64,000 nucleotides of DNA from Blautia faecicola (GTDB taxonomy: Bacteria; Bacillota; Clostridia; Lachnospirales; Lachnospiraceae): assembly GCF_004123145.1 (NCBI RefSeq), contig NZ_SDKC01000001.1:2189501-2253500 (forward strand). Direction: 5' to 3'. Both the position numbers and the translations under genes were made by a program. The notes below the pieces were generated by a model. That model did not search any database and was not told the DNA's origin. It worked only from the letters and a program-made list of their open reading frames with translations. Positions within the stretch are counted from its first letter, which is position 1, and every line of letters starts with the position of its first letter. Shown here piece by piece: positions 42,965-50,936 of the stretch.

Positions 42965-43503
42965 ATTAAACAAGCCACCAGTTTTTATCTTATTTGTTAT
43001 TTAACCAACAGATTTCCAACCATACCAATAACATTGCCATGCTCCATTGTATGCATTTACCTGTCTCATGTTATAACCTTCTGAGAAATACGGAGCATTA
43101 CCGGTAAAATTTTTATAACTGTTTGTTGTACCTGTAGAACGTAATGTGGATCTGAATTTGGTCCATGTATTTTTTCCGCATGCTCCATCAATATCCAGTC
43201 CAACTGCTCCCTGAAAAGCTTTTACTCCATTACAGGTTCCATTTCCATAACTGCCATCTACACCGCCAGCATTAATAATATACTTACGCGTTGATGTGCT
43301 GTAGTTTACTAACATTGTCTGGATGCCTCTTACATAGGATGCATAATAACCAGACTTTGACTGTGTCGGAAAATTCTGCATTTCCTGTGCACTTGCCGGT
43401 ACAACACTTATAAGTAACATAACTCCTGCTGCCATAATCGTCAATAGTTTTTTTATTTTGTTTTTCATATAGTACCTCCTTCTCAGCTGGTGGCTTGTTT
43501 AAT
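42965..43503. repeat. 17-bp inverted repeats flanking the peptidoglycan-binding gene
   Basis: ATTAAACAAGCCACCAG (42965-42981) and its exact reverse complement (43487-43503) bracket a single gene. In the minus-strand mRNA one lies in the 5' leader 10 nt before the ribosome site and the other in the spacer ahead of the lipoprotein start, so the two can base-pair. Confidence 0.75.
43001..43468 (-). CDS. Secreted peptidoglycan-binding-domain protein
   Basis: A 155-residue exported protein. Signal peptide 1-28 with AxA-type cut site (VVPASAQE), then a PG_binding_1-like repeat (~45-110: VRGIQTMLVNY ... GVDGSYGNGTCNGVKAFQ ... GLDIDGACGKNTW) and a short Tyr/Trp/Asn-rich tail ending WYGWKSVG. No hydrolase domain is present. 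It is the first gene after a perfect-consensus promoter and is divergent from the BlaI/BlaR1 pair. It could decorate or sense the wall, or deliver its aromatic tail as an effector. Confidence 0.8.
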   Translation of the reverse strand: MKNKIKKLLTIMAAGVMLLISVVPASAQEMQNFPTQSKSGYYASYVRGIQTMLVNYSTSTRKYIINAGGVDGSYGNGTCNGVKAFQGAVGLDIDGACGKNTWTKFRSTLRSTGTTNSYKNFTGNAPYFSEGYNMRQVNAYNGAWQCYWYGWKSVG

Positions 43504-43533
43504 TTCTATAGATTGTATTTAATTTACATTGTC

Positions 43534-43601
43534 ATTATATTAATACAATATATTTTTGTCAATACTTTTTAATTGACTGAATTGCTTTTTTGGTATATAT
43601 T
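43534..43601. promoter_or_regulatory. Divergent promoters with possible BlaI sites
   Basis: Minus strand: TTGACA (43557-43562), 17 bp, TATAAT (43534-43539), a perfect consensus, driving the wall-protein/ABC operon. Plus strand: TTGACT (43573-43578), 17 bp, TATATT (43596-43601), driving blaI. Next to both starts are ACAAT-containing words (TTACAATTTGATAA at 43606-43619; GACAATGTAA on the minus strand at 43524-43533; TACAATCTAT further down) that resemble BlaI/MecI half-sites, though none is a full TACANNTGTA. Confidence 0.65.
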
Positions 43602-43633
43602 ATATTTACAATTTGATAAAGGAGTGATTCTAT

Positions 43634-44062
43634 TTGTTATTTAAGAAAAAAGGAATTCCAAAACTGACTTCCCGTGAAGTTGATATTATGAACATCCTCT
43701 GGGAAAATGAAAAACCATTAATTGCTTCTGAAATAGCAGATGCCAGACCTGACCTTACGATTAATACTGTTCAGGCAGTTCTGCGAAAGCTTCTGAAATA
43801 TCAGTTAATTGAGGTTGCGGATATCGTATACAGCGGTACGGTTTTATCCCGTTCGTACCGCCCGACGATTACCTCTGAAGAATTCGCTGTTCTTGAGGTA
43901 ACTTCTGATTATCTGGCATTCGAGAAAACGCTTTCAAAGCCGTTACTGGTCTCTGCGCTTTTGGACACGGAGGAAGATCCTGTCAAAGCACGGGAAACGA
44001 TTGATGAATTGCAGAAAATGTTAGATGAATACAAGAAGACTTTGGAAGAACAGGAGCCATAA
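43634..44062 (+). CDS. BlaI/MecI-family repressor
   Basis: A 142-residue winged-helix repressor of the BlaI/MecI/CopY family: LTSREVDIMNILWENEKPLIASEIADA at the N-terminus, the recognition helix region TINTVQAVLRKLLK, and a C-terminal dimer helix. In this family the sensor protease triggers cleavage of the repressor between its two domains. The start is TTG 43634 with GGAG 9 nt before it. It is followed 2 bp later by the BlaR1-type gene and is divergent from the envelope operon it is likely to control. Confidence 0.9.
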   Translation: MLFKKKGIPKLTSREVDIMNILWENEKPLIASEIADARPDLTINTVQAVLRKLLKYQLIEVADIVYSGTVLSRSYRPTITSEEFAVLEVTSDYLAFEKTLSKPLLVSALLDTEEDPVKARETIDELQKMLDEYKKTLEEQEP

Positions 44063-44064
44063 TT

Positions 44065-45243
44065 ATGTTAGATTTCTCTATCTCCTCTGTAAACATGGCG
44101 ATTTTGGTAAGTAATCTTTTTATCATTTTTCTGGTTCTTATTTTCCGAAATCGTAAGATTCTGTTTCGACTGGGGCTTCCTCTACTGGTTGGATTCGTGA
44201 TTCTTATTTGTGTTCGCATGATATTTCCAGTCGAACTATTGCCGATCTCCCACAATGTATATCTTCCAGATTTACTGACTACCATTGTAGGTGAAACACG
44301 CCGTACACGTTTTCTTCATGATACGGTATCGTGGTGGAATATTTTGGAGCTTGTATGGATATGTGGCATACTATATTCCTCACTAAAATACTTTAATCGA
44401 AATCATGCTTTTCGAAAGTATGTAAAAAAGCATGCTAGTGCTTTATCTGAATCCAGTATACAAATGCGTGTTTTCACTCAAATCAAGTTAGAAACCACCA
44501 AAAAAGGCATTCAAAAAATGCAATTACTGGCTCTTCCGCTTCTTAAAAGTCCTATAATCTACGGTCTTTGGAAGCCATTTATTCTCATTCCAAACACTTT
44601 GGAACTATCAGAAACAGAATGGCGTTATGTTTTATTACATGAAGTCAATCATTATCGTCATAAAGATCTATATATAAAATTTTTATTACATATCATCTGC
44701 ATAATTTACTGGTGGAATCCATTTTGTCGATTTTTAAAGAATGACACAGATACGATATTAGAAATGCGGATTGATCAGACATTGGCTGATACTCCTGCAC
44801 ATAAAGTGGAATATCTTTCTTGTCTTTTAAAAACAGCTTCTTATCAAATAGAAAATCCTGTATCCATACCAGATTTTTCTATTAACTTTTGTGATTCAGT
44901 TCTTGTTCAACGTTTTGACTCAATCACAAAAAATAATAAAAGACAAGACTCCTATACATTTAAAATAACTTTTTTGTTTTTTGCAATCTTCTTATATTTA
45001 GGATCTTATTTTATAACTTTTGAAAGTAACTATTTTCCAGCAGATTTATTTACTGATGATATTATTATTCCCACCGAAGATAATTGCTTCGTTATAGAAT
45101 GTCCCGATGGTCAATATGATTTTTATCTATATGGCAAATACATAGAAACATTACCAGACAAGGAGCATTGCATTATCGGTATTACTACTTACAAAAACAT
45201 TCAGGAGGCACGAAAACATGAAAAAATTATTTCTGAAAAATAG
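44065..45243 (+). CDS. BlaR1/MecR1-type M56 membrane metalloprotease sensor
   Basis: A 392-residue sensor-protease. Several membrane helices flank a cytoplasmic M56 peptidase domain with the zinc motif HEVNH (His192-Glu193-His196) and nearby Asp201. After the last helix (~300-318) only ~75 extracellular residues remain (NCFVIECPDGQYDFYLYG), far too few for the penicillin-binding domain of true BlaR1. The input must therefore differ from direct beta-lactam acylation. It overlaps the small peptide gene by 26 bp. Confidence 0.9.
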   Translation: MLDFSISSVNMAILVSNLFIIFLVLIFRNRKILFRLGLPLLVGFVILICVRMIFPVELLPISHNVYLPDLLTTIVGETRRTRFLHDTVSWWNILELVWICGILYSSLKYFNRNHAFRKYVKKHASALSESSIQMRVFTQIKLETTKKGIQKMQLLALPLLKSPIIYGLWKPFILIPNTLELSETEWRYVLLHEVNHYRHKDLYIKFLLHIICIIYWWNPFCRFLKNDTDTILEMRIDQTLADTPAHKVEYLSCLLKTASYQIENPVSIPDFSINFCDSVLVQRFDSITKNNKRQDSYTFKITFLFFAIFLYLGSYFITFESNYFPADLFTDDIIIPTEDNCFVIECPDGQYDFYLYGKYIETLPDKEHCIIGITTYKNIQEARKHEKIISEK

Positions 45244-45472
45244 TCATCTACTTTTGACTTGCTTATTTGTCTTTTTTATATTTGCTTTGGAAAGTCCTAG
45301 CATTTCAGTTGATTCTCCATTAGCCAATTCAACTTTAACTACTTACCAATCCCAATGTACTGTTCGAAACACTAATGTTGTTTGGGTATATAAAACAGTT
45401 AATGGGAAAACATATAAACGACTCTACAATATAGAAACCGGTCATTGGATTGGAAACTGGATTCCAGCCTGA
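45218..45472 (+). CDS. Small secreted peptide of unknown function
   Basis: An 84-residue protein with a signal peptide (1-25) and a ~55-residue mature part rich in Thr, Asn and Trp ending VWVYKTVNGKTYKRLYNIET then GHWIGNWIPA. GGAGG lies 9 nt before ATG 45218, within the end of the M56 gene, so expression is coupled. It could be an inducer, a cofactor of the sensor or a small wall-active peptide. One cysteine only, so no disulfide pair. No family known to me. Confidence 0.7.
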   Translation: MKKLFLKNSHLLLTCLFVFFIFALESPSISVDSPLANSTLTTYQSQCTVRNTNVVWVYKTVNGKTYKRLYNIETGHWIGNWIPA

Positions 45473-45479
45473 CGCAAAC

Positions 45480-45514
45480 AGGGTCTGCCGCACCATATCA
45501 GTGCGACAGACCCT
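45480..45514 (+). terminator. Terminator of blaI-blaR1-peptide unit
   Basis: AGGGTCTG and CAGACCCT outer arms with an inner GCAC/GTGC stem, followed by a moderately T-rich stretch. Confidence 0.7.
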
Positions 45515-45538
45515 TCCTTATTGTCATACCTTATCTTT

Positions 45539-45643
45539 TCATTTATACATACTCATATAATCCCCATGCGCCTCGATCAGTTCGTCGCACATTGTCTTGA
45601 TATCATCGATATTCAGCTCTGCTGCGGTATGTGGTTCGAGCAT
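45539..45643 (-). pseudogene. GH4-like alpha-galactosidase/glucosidase C-terminal tail, copy 1
   Basis: A 34-codon frame ends EPHTAAELNIDDIKTMCDEL then IEAHGDYMSMYK and a stop. The phrase resembles the extreme C-terminus of GH4 (NAD-dependent alpha-galactosidase/glucosidase) enzymes. The rest of the gene is absent; the upstream neighbour is a truncated COG2865 gene. It is ~93% identical over 91 bp to the copy at 46504-46594, in the same orientation. Confidence 0.6.
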
Positions 45644-45653
45644 GGCTGCCCCT

Positions 45654-46439
45654 TTACTTTTTCACAATCCATTTTCCACTTCTATTGGATCCTTGCCTTT
45701 CAACGAATCCATCCTCTCGCAGATCTTTTATTATTTTCTGGACCTGTTTTCTTGTAAGATCGAATTCTTCCATAAGTCTAACCTGCGTTATCGCCGAATC
45801 TTCTTTCATTCTTTGTAAAATATCCCATTTCTTTTCGGCTCCTTTTTTTGGCTCCTTTTTGGCTCCTTTTTGTTCACACTCTTTCTTTTCCTCTCTCAAA
45901 AATGCTTCATGCACAAATAATCTTGAGATAAAATAACTGTGATCATCATCTGTTTCAAACTCAGGTTTCGGCGATCCATTTTCTTCAAGTGCTCTAAGAA
46001 TCTTGCCAAATCCAGTATTTCGTCCTTCTGTCAAATGTAATTCTTTCAGAATTTCTCCAATACGCCGGTTTCTATATCTGCGATTTGATACCTTATATCG
46101 TTTTAAGCCTTCCTTTGTAACCGAACGATCCGGTCCTGGAAAACTTACAATTTCAATCATTTCCTTTTCAACCCTTACTTCTATCGGTTCCCGGATATCA
46201 TACGCACGGTGATAAACTGCATTTGCAAGCGCTTCCTCCAATGCTGCATATGGATAATTGTATACCCAATCCGCTTCTGTTTTATCCGCACTCTTAACAA
46301 TTTTCTTTGTTACAATTGAATTTTTTATAAATTGCAATGCTTCTCTAAGCTGCTGATGAATTGGTCCTTTAAATGTATTTTCAATAATATTATCTCCACC
46401 CAAACACTCCGCCTGATCAATTATTGATATACTATACAA
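45654..46439 (-). pseudogene. Truncated COG2865 (RecG-like/AlbA_2) ATP-binding regulator
   Basis: The frame encodes 261 residues matching the C-terminal two thirds of COG2865 proteins: the HATPase_c_4-type segment with EEALANAVYHRAYD, SFPGPDRSVT and EGRNTGFGKI, then a winged-helix domain (~195-255). The N-terminal AlbA_2/Schlafen-like DNA-binding domain is missing; the frame begins with a TTG directly at the alpha-galactosidase terminator. Both ends abut GH4-tail copies, so this is an inserted or rearranged fragment and probably not functional. Confidence 0.75.
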
Positions 46440-46442
46440 AAA

Positions 46443-46481
46443 ACTCCCGCCACTTCCCTTTGAAAGGAAATGACGGGAGTA
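46443..46481 (-). terminator. Terminator of the alpha-galactosidase transcript
   Basis: ACTCCCGCCACTTCCC pairs with GGAAATGACGGGAGT apart from one mismatch; six T follow on the minus strand. Confidence 0.85.
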
Positions 46482-46500
46482 TCATATTTATTCTACCTTT

Positions 46501-46599
46501 TTATTTATACATACTCACATAATCACCATGCGCCTCGATCAGTTCGTCGCACATTGCCTTGATATCATCGATATTCAACTCTGCTGCGGTATGCTTCAT
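46501..46599 (-). pseudogene. GH4-like C-terminal tail, copy 2
   Basis: A 32-codon frame, MKHTAAELNIDDIKAMCDEL followed by IEAHGDYVSMYK, whose ATG overlaps the alpha-galactosidase stop (ATGA). It could be translated by coupling as a short peptide, but similarity to GH4 C-termini and to copy 1 indicates a remnant left by a recombination that fused the GH36 end to a GH4 tail. Confidence 0.6.
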
Positions 46600-48788
46600 T
46601 TTACTTCTTTAAGATAAAACTCCACCGCTTTGAAATCCCCTGTCTGGCGCGGGAAGTTCAGGCCACCGTGCATCAGGGCGCGGCCGCTTCTTACCAGTTC
46701 GCCGTTTACTTCGTACATGGCGTCCGCTTTCAGCCCTCTTACCGGGATGTGAATGGACGGGCCGCTTGGCTGTGCCAGGATCTGCATGCCGTGTACCAGA
46801 GCTTCGCTCTGATCCTGAGATACGAACTCCCAGGCTGCGTACAGACGGTTTTCCATCGGGTTGGTCAGGCGGTAGTATTCGCCTTCATGAGTCAGGTTGT
46901 AGTATTTCTTAAAGGTTTTGATCTGTTCTTTGACCTCTTCTTTTTCCCCGTCGCTTAACAGGTTTAGATCCAGTTCGTATCCGAAACTTCCTGCCATGGC
47001 TACGGTTCCTCTGGTTTCTACCGGAGTGATACGACCGGTCTGGTGGTTCGGAACAGCGGATACGTGGGAGCCGACTGTTGAGATCGGATAGCAGAAGGAT
47101 GTTCCGTACTGGACACTGAGACGTTCTACTGCATCGGTATCATCACTGCACCAGATCTGTGGGGAATAATACAGCATACCAAGGTCAAAACGTCCACCGC
47201 CGCCGCTGCAGCCCTCCAGTAACAGATCCGGATAACGGCTCACCAGACGTTCCAGCAGATCATACAGACCCAGCATATAGCGATGGCTTGCCTCTCCCTG
47301 GCGTTCTTTTGGTAAAACGGCACTGTACACATCACTGATGTGACGGTTCATATCCCATTTGACATATTCGATATTGGCACTGTCGAGGATCGCCGTCATG
47401 CGTTCGTACAGATAATCCCGGACATCTTCTCTTCCCATATCCAGGATCAGCTGGTAACGGCTTCTGTTCGGCTGTCTTCCCGGAATCTGGATCGCCCAGT
47501 CCGGATGTGCGCGGTAGAGATCACTGTCCTCGGAGATGCATTCCGGCTCAAACCAGAGACCGAACTTCATGCCCATGGCATTGATTCCGTCTGCGATCGG
47601 TTTCAGACCGCCTTCCAGCTTGTCGGTGTTGACATACCAGTCACCCAGTCCGCTGACATCTCCCTCACGTTTTCCAAACCAGCCGTCGTCGAGAACCAGC
47701 ATCTCCACGCCAAGTTCGGATGCGCCTTTTGCAATGTTCAGGATCTTTTCTTTATCAAAATCAAAGTAGGTTGCTTCCCAGTTGTTGATCAGCACCGGAC
47801 GTCTCTCGTGTTTGTATTTGCCACGGCACAGATGTTCCCGGAAGGTATGATGGAAGTTGGAACTCATCTTTTCAAATCCTTCGCTGCTGTAGGTCATAAC
47901 AGCTTCCGGTGTCCAGAACTCTGCTCCTGCTTCCAGTGTCCAGGCAAATCTCTGGCTGTTGATGCCGGCAGTCAGTCTGGTCTGTCCCATCTGGTCTTTT
48001 TCTGCTTCGATCGAGAAGTTTCCACTGTAAACCAGTGCTGTTCCATAACATGATCCCGCTTCTTCGGTGGTATCTTTGCTGCACAAGATGGCAAATGGAT
48101 TATGCTGGTGGCTGGATGCTCCTCTGACACTTTCCACGGTCATCTTTCCGCGCATCAGCGGTACCCGTTCCATCTGGCGTTCCAGATTGTGTCTTCCGTG
48201 AAAATGCATCAGTTCCCAGTCACCGCTCATCAGATCCAGATTCATGGAAGCAGCTTTTGTCAGCACGATCGCATCGGTTCCCTGATTTACGAATTTTACG
48301 CAACGGGTAATGATATCTCTTTCTTCCCACACACTGTAGTATAAAAATGCATGCAGTCCGGTTACTTTATCTGCCAGTTCCACGATCAGGGTATCGGCAT
48401 CTTTTTCTTCTCCGTACAGTGCCGGCATTCCCGGGATCGCATATTTGCCCTTTTCGATGGTATATCCTGCATAACGCCAGTCTGCGGCATCGCTTCCGTC
48501 CGCGTTGATCACGCTCACACTGTTGATCCGGTAATCGCCGACGCCGTTGGTGGAGTATTCCTGTGGTCTGGAATCGAGAGAATAGTCTCTCTCATTTCCT
48601 GCCTCGTAAGGGTTTCCGGAAAATCCCCGATCCTGATAGTCTAAAAGATAGCTCATATCTTCCTGACCGATATTTTCTCCATAGTACAGGTGATTCAGCA
48701 CCAGATATTTGTCTGCCATCATCTGATAACTTGTATTGTTTGTTGACAACGTAAAAAGTTTTTTCTGTTCGTCTATATAAATTGCCAT
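46596..48788 (-). CDS. GH36 alpha-galactosidase
   Basis: Releases terminal alpha-galactose from raffinose-family sugars. The 730-residue product has the N-terminal beta-supersandwich domain, then the TIM barrel with WEATYFDFDKEKIL, DDGWFGKR, the nucleophile motif VKWDMNRH and the acid/base region CSGGGGRFD ... WCSDDTDA. Length and motif order are those of bacterial GH36 group I. No signal peptide, so cytoplasmic. AGGAGG precedes the ATG 48788; the frame is open 29 codons upstream through a tandem repeat in the leader. Confidence 0.95.
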   Translation of the reverse strand: MAIYIDEQKKLFTLSTNNTSYQMMADKYLVLNHLYYGENIGQEDMSYLLDYQDRGFSGNPYEAGNERDYSLDSRPQEYSTNGVGDYRINSVSVINADGSDAADWRYAGYTIEKGKYAIPGMPALYGEEKDADTLIVELADKVTGLHAFLYYSVWEERDIITRCVKFVNQGTDAIVLTKAASMNLDLMSGDWELMHFHGRHNLERQMERVPLMRGKMTVESVRGASSHQHNPFAILCSKDTTEEAGSCYGTALVYSGNFSIEAEKDQMGQTRLTAGINSQRFAWTLEAGAEFWTPEAVMTYSSEGFEKMSSNFHHTFREHLCRGKYKHERRPVLINNWEATYFDFDKEKILNIAKGASELGVEMLVLDDGWFGKREGDVSGLGDWYVNTDKLEGGLKPIADGINAMGMKFGLWFEPECISEDSDLYRAHPDWAIQIPGRQPNRSRYQLILDMGREDVRDYLYERMTAILDSANIEYVKWDMNRHISDVYSAVLPKERQGEASHRYMLGLYDLLERLVSRYPDLLLEGCSGGGGRFDLGMLYYSPQIWCSDDTDAVERLSVQYGTSFCYPISTVGSHVSAVPNHQTGRITPVETRGTVAMAGSFGYELDLNLLSDGEKEEVKEQIKTFKKYYNLTHEGEYYRLTNPMENRLYAAWEFVSQDQSEALVHGMQILAQPSGPSIHIPVRGLKADAMYEVNGELVRSGRALMHGGLNFPRQTGDFKAVEFYLKEVK

Positions 48789-48832
48789 GTTCGTCCTCCT
48801 TTTTATCGCTCTGTCTGCATCACAGTTTATTG

Positions 48833-48875
48833 TTTTTACATCACTGTTTTTTACATCACTGATTTTCACATTCAC
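48833..48875 (-). repeat. Tandem repeat in the alpha-galactosidase leader
   Basis: TTTTTACATCACTG occurs at 48833-48846 and 48848-48861 (15-bp period) followed by a diverged third unit. It lies 45-90 bp before the start codon. Possible regulator half-sites. Confidence 0.5.
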
Positions 48876-49066
48876 CGTTATGTTTTGCAGTCTGTTTTCT
48901 ATTCACAGACTATACTCAGTATACCATGCTGCGAAACTGAAAAATATAGGATTTGTTTCCTGTAATTGTGGATTCGTTGCGTGCTGTATCAATTTTGGAG
49001 ATTTTCATGTACGCTGTTATCCGTGTTTTTTCTGCATTTTTCTTTTTCGGACGGTTCTTCTCTCTG

Positions 49067-49516
49067 TTATCCGTTTTGTTCCTGTGCCCGTTCACATTCT
49101 CTTTTCAGGAGCTCATGCCATTCCGGTTTTTCTTTTTTTAAGGATAACGGTTTCCCTTCCCTGTTCAGAAAGCAGTGACTGGTCTGTCCGCTGCAACGCA
49201 GGGTTCCGTCTTTTTTATCCCTGATATGATATCCCAGAAAGATTTTTACGCCATTATATTTTTTCACTGTCACCTCAATAGATACTTCTTCCCCGTACCG
49301 TGTCATGGAGTGATAGGCTGCCTCCACCGTCAGTACCGGGCTGATCACACCTGCGGCTTCCATTTTGTCATAATCCATGCCGAGATATGCCAGATAATCG
49401 CTCCGGCTTTCCTCGAACCAGCGGATATAGTTGGAATGATGCACGCATCCCATCTGATCGGTTTCATAATACTGCACCCGATGGTTATAACCCGGGTATT
49501 GTTCTGTCCTTTCCAT
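49067..49516 (-). CDS. Hot-dog-fold acyl-CoA thioesterase (YbgC/FadM-like)
   Basis: A 149-residue single hot-dog-domain protein. The signature VQYYETDQMGCVHHSNYIRWFEE holds the catalytic Asp of 4-hydroxybenzoyl-CoA-thioesterase-type enzymes. Start at ATG 49516 is chosen because AAGGGAAGAG precedes it and homologues begin near here; a GTG at 49570 and an ATG at 49546 are in frame. It probably hydrolyses acyl-CoA or acyl-ACP. The next gene upstream (maf) is 122 bp away. Confidence 0.88.
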   Translation of the reverse strand: MERTEQYPGYNHRVQYYETDQMGCVHHSNYIRWFEESRSDYLAYLGMDYDKMEAAGVISPVLTVEAAYHSMTRYGEEVSIEVTVKKYNGVKIFLGYHIRDKKDGTLRCSGQTSHCFLNREGKPLSLKKEKPEWHELLKRECERAQEQNG

Positions 49517-49638
49517 CTGTGTCTCTTCCCTTTCTGTCCCATACATTTCTGTTCTGTCGTTTTTCTCCACATTTTTGCGATTTCAATTTTAAAATGCACC
49601 ATCGCAAATCGTTTTCTCTCACTTCAACATTTTTATTT

Positions 49639-50214
49639 TCAAAAGGATTCTTCTTTTTTCAGTTTCTGATAGATCCGTCCTACCGGAAGTCCCACCACAT
49701 TGTTATAATCTCCTTGGATTTTTTCTACAAACCGCGCACAAAGTCCCTGGATCCCGTAGGCTCCTGCTTTGTCCATCGGCTCTTTCGTGCTGACATACCA
49801 TGCAATCTCTTCTTCTGTCATCGGGTACATGGATACTTTTGTCTCTTCCGCAAAGGTTGTCTGTTTTCCTTCCTCCAGCAGCGTCACACCGGTATATACA
49901 CTGTGAGTCTGCCCCTGCAGCATGCGTAACATACGGATCGCATCTGCCTCATCTTTTGGCTTTCCGAGAATCTTCCCGTCATAAACCACAATCGTATCCG
50001 CCCCGATCACCAGCCAGTTCTCCGGTAACTGTGGCTCCAGCTCTTCCTTCACCGCAGCTGCTTTCTGTGTCGATAACGATTTTACCACTTCCACAGGATC
50101 TGTGCTTGTGATAATTTCCTCACCGTCTGCCGGATGCACTTCGAATTCTAATCCGATCTGTGTTAAAAGTTCTCTTCGTCTTGGGGACTGGGATGCGAGT
50201 ATAATATTTTTCAT
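49639..50214 (-). CDS. maf: Maf-family nucleotide pyrophosphatase
   Basis: House-cleaning pyrophosphatase of 191 residues acting on modified or non-canonical nucleoside triphosphates (dTTP/UTP or m7GTP type), also linked to septum control. The family N-terminus ILASQSPRRRELL, the central GADTIVVYDGKILGKP and the KEPMDKAGAYGIQG block are present. Single gene between the thioesterase and rnpB. An AATT leader without strong box precedes ATG 50214. Confidence 0.95.
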   Translation of the reverse strand: MKNIILASQSPRRRELLTQIGLEFEVHPADGEEIITSTDPVEVVKSLSTQKAAAVKEELEPQLPENWLVIGADTIVVYDGKILGKPKDEADAIRMLRMLQGQTHSVYTGVTLLEEGKQTTFAEETKVSMYPMTEEEIAWYVSTKEPMDKAGAYGIQGLCARFVEKIQGDYNNVVGLPVGRIYQKLKKEESF

Positions 50215-50435
50215 AATTCTCCGTTTTCTCCCTTCTGCCGTTCCTGTGCAATTACAATTCCGCGACAGTATTTTCTTCTATTATTATGCCATATTCTCTC
50301 TTTTTTGTGAATCGTTTTTCATTCAGACAATACAGTAACGAGATAAAATACGCTTCGCGAATTTCACTCATTATCGCAGCAGTCGTCAAGGTCTTGTGCA
50401 AGCACAGACTTTGACTCGTTGCTCACGTAAAAAAA

Positions 50436-50475
50436 CTGCCGTCCGAAACACTTCTTTTCATGTTCCGGACGACAG
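50436..50475 (-). terminator. rnpB terminator
   Basis: CTGCCGTCCG and CGGACGACAG arms just 12 bp beyond the RNase P RNA 3' end; TTTTTTT on the minus strand. Confidence 0.85.
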
Positions 50476-50486
50476 CCATATTCTGT

Positions 50487-50840
50487 GAAAGTAAGCAGAA
50501 CGATAAGCCGGGTTATGTCTTGAATGGTCATCTATCTAATCCTGCTGTTGCCAGCAGGCTTCAGCGACCTACCTAAAAACGTGACGGGCAGCCACATAGT
50601 TTTTTGTTCGGTCTTGCTTCGGATGGGGTTTACATGTGCCCTCTCTGTCACCAGACAGGCGGTAGTCTCTTACACTGCCTTTCCACCCTTACCAGGCGAA
50701 CCTGGCGGTTTATTTCTGTTGCACTGGCCTTGGAGTCACCTCCACCGGACGTTATCCGGCATCCTGCCCTTTGAAGCCCGGACTTTCCTCACCTGACCCC
50801 TTTCGGTTCTGTCAGCCGCGACCATTTATTCTACTTACCG
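50487..50840 (-). ncRNA. rnpB: RNase P RNA, bacterial class A
   Basis: The minus strand carries the universal core GAGGAAAGTCCGGGC near the 5' side, GTAAACCCCATCCG, ACAGAAATAAACCGCC, the AAGGGTGGAAAGGCAG region, and ends with AACCCGGCTTATCG. The P1 helix is visible as GTAAGTAGAA at the 5' end pairing with TTCTGCTTAC at the 3' end, which sets the limits to within a few bases. It is the catalytic RNA for tRNA 5' maturation. Confidence 0.95.
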
Positions 50841-50885
50841 AATCAGTCTACCACAGGAAAAACTTTTCGTCAAATACATTTTCTA

Positions 50886-50917
50886 TTGTATTATTTGTAT
50901 CGTGTAGTATAATACAA
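50886..50917 (+). promoter_or_regulatory. Autoregulated promoter of the GntR gene
   Basis: TTGTAT (50886-50891), 16 bp, TATAAT (50908-50913). An inverted repeat TTGTAT ... ATACAA (50895-50900 and 50912-50917) overlaps the -10, as expected for self-repression. Confidence 0.55.
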
Positions 50918-50936
50918 AATACAAGGAGGTGTTTTC

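Noticed and set aside
45597-45936. Plus-strand frames of 70-100 codons opposite the COG2865 fragment
   Set aside because: Antisense shadows with low-complexity Phe/Ser content.
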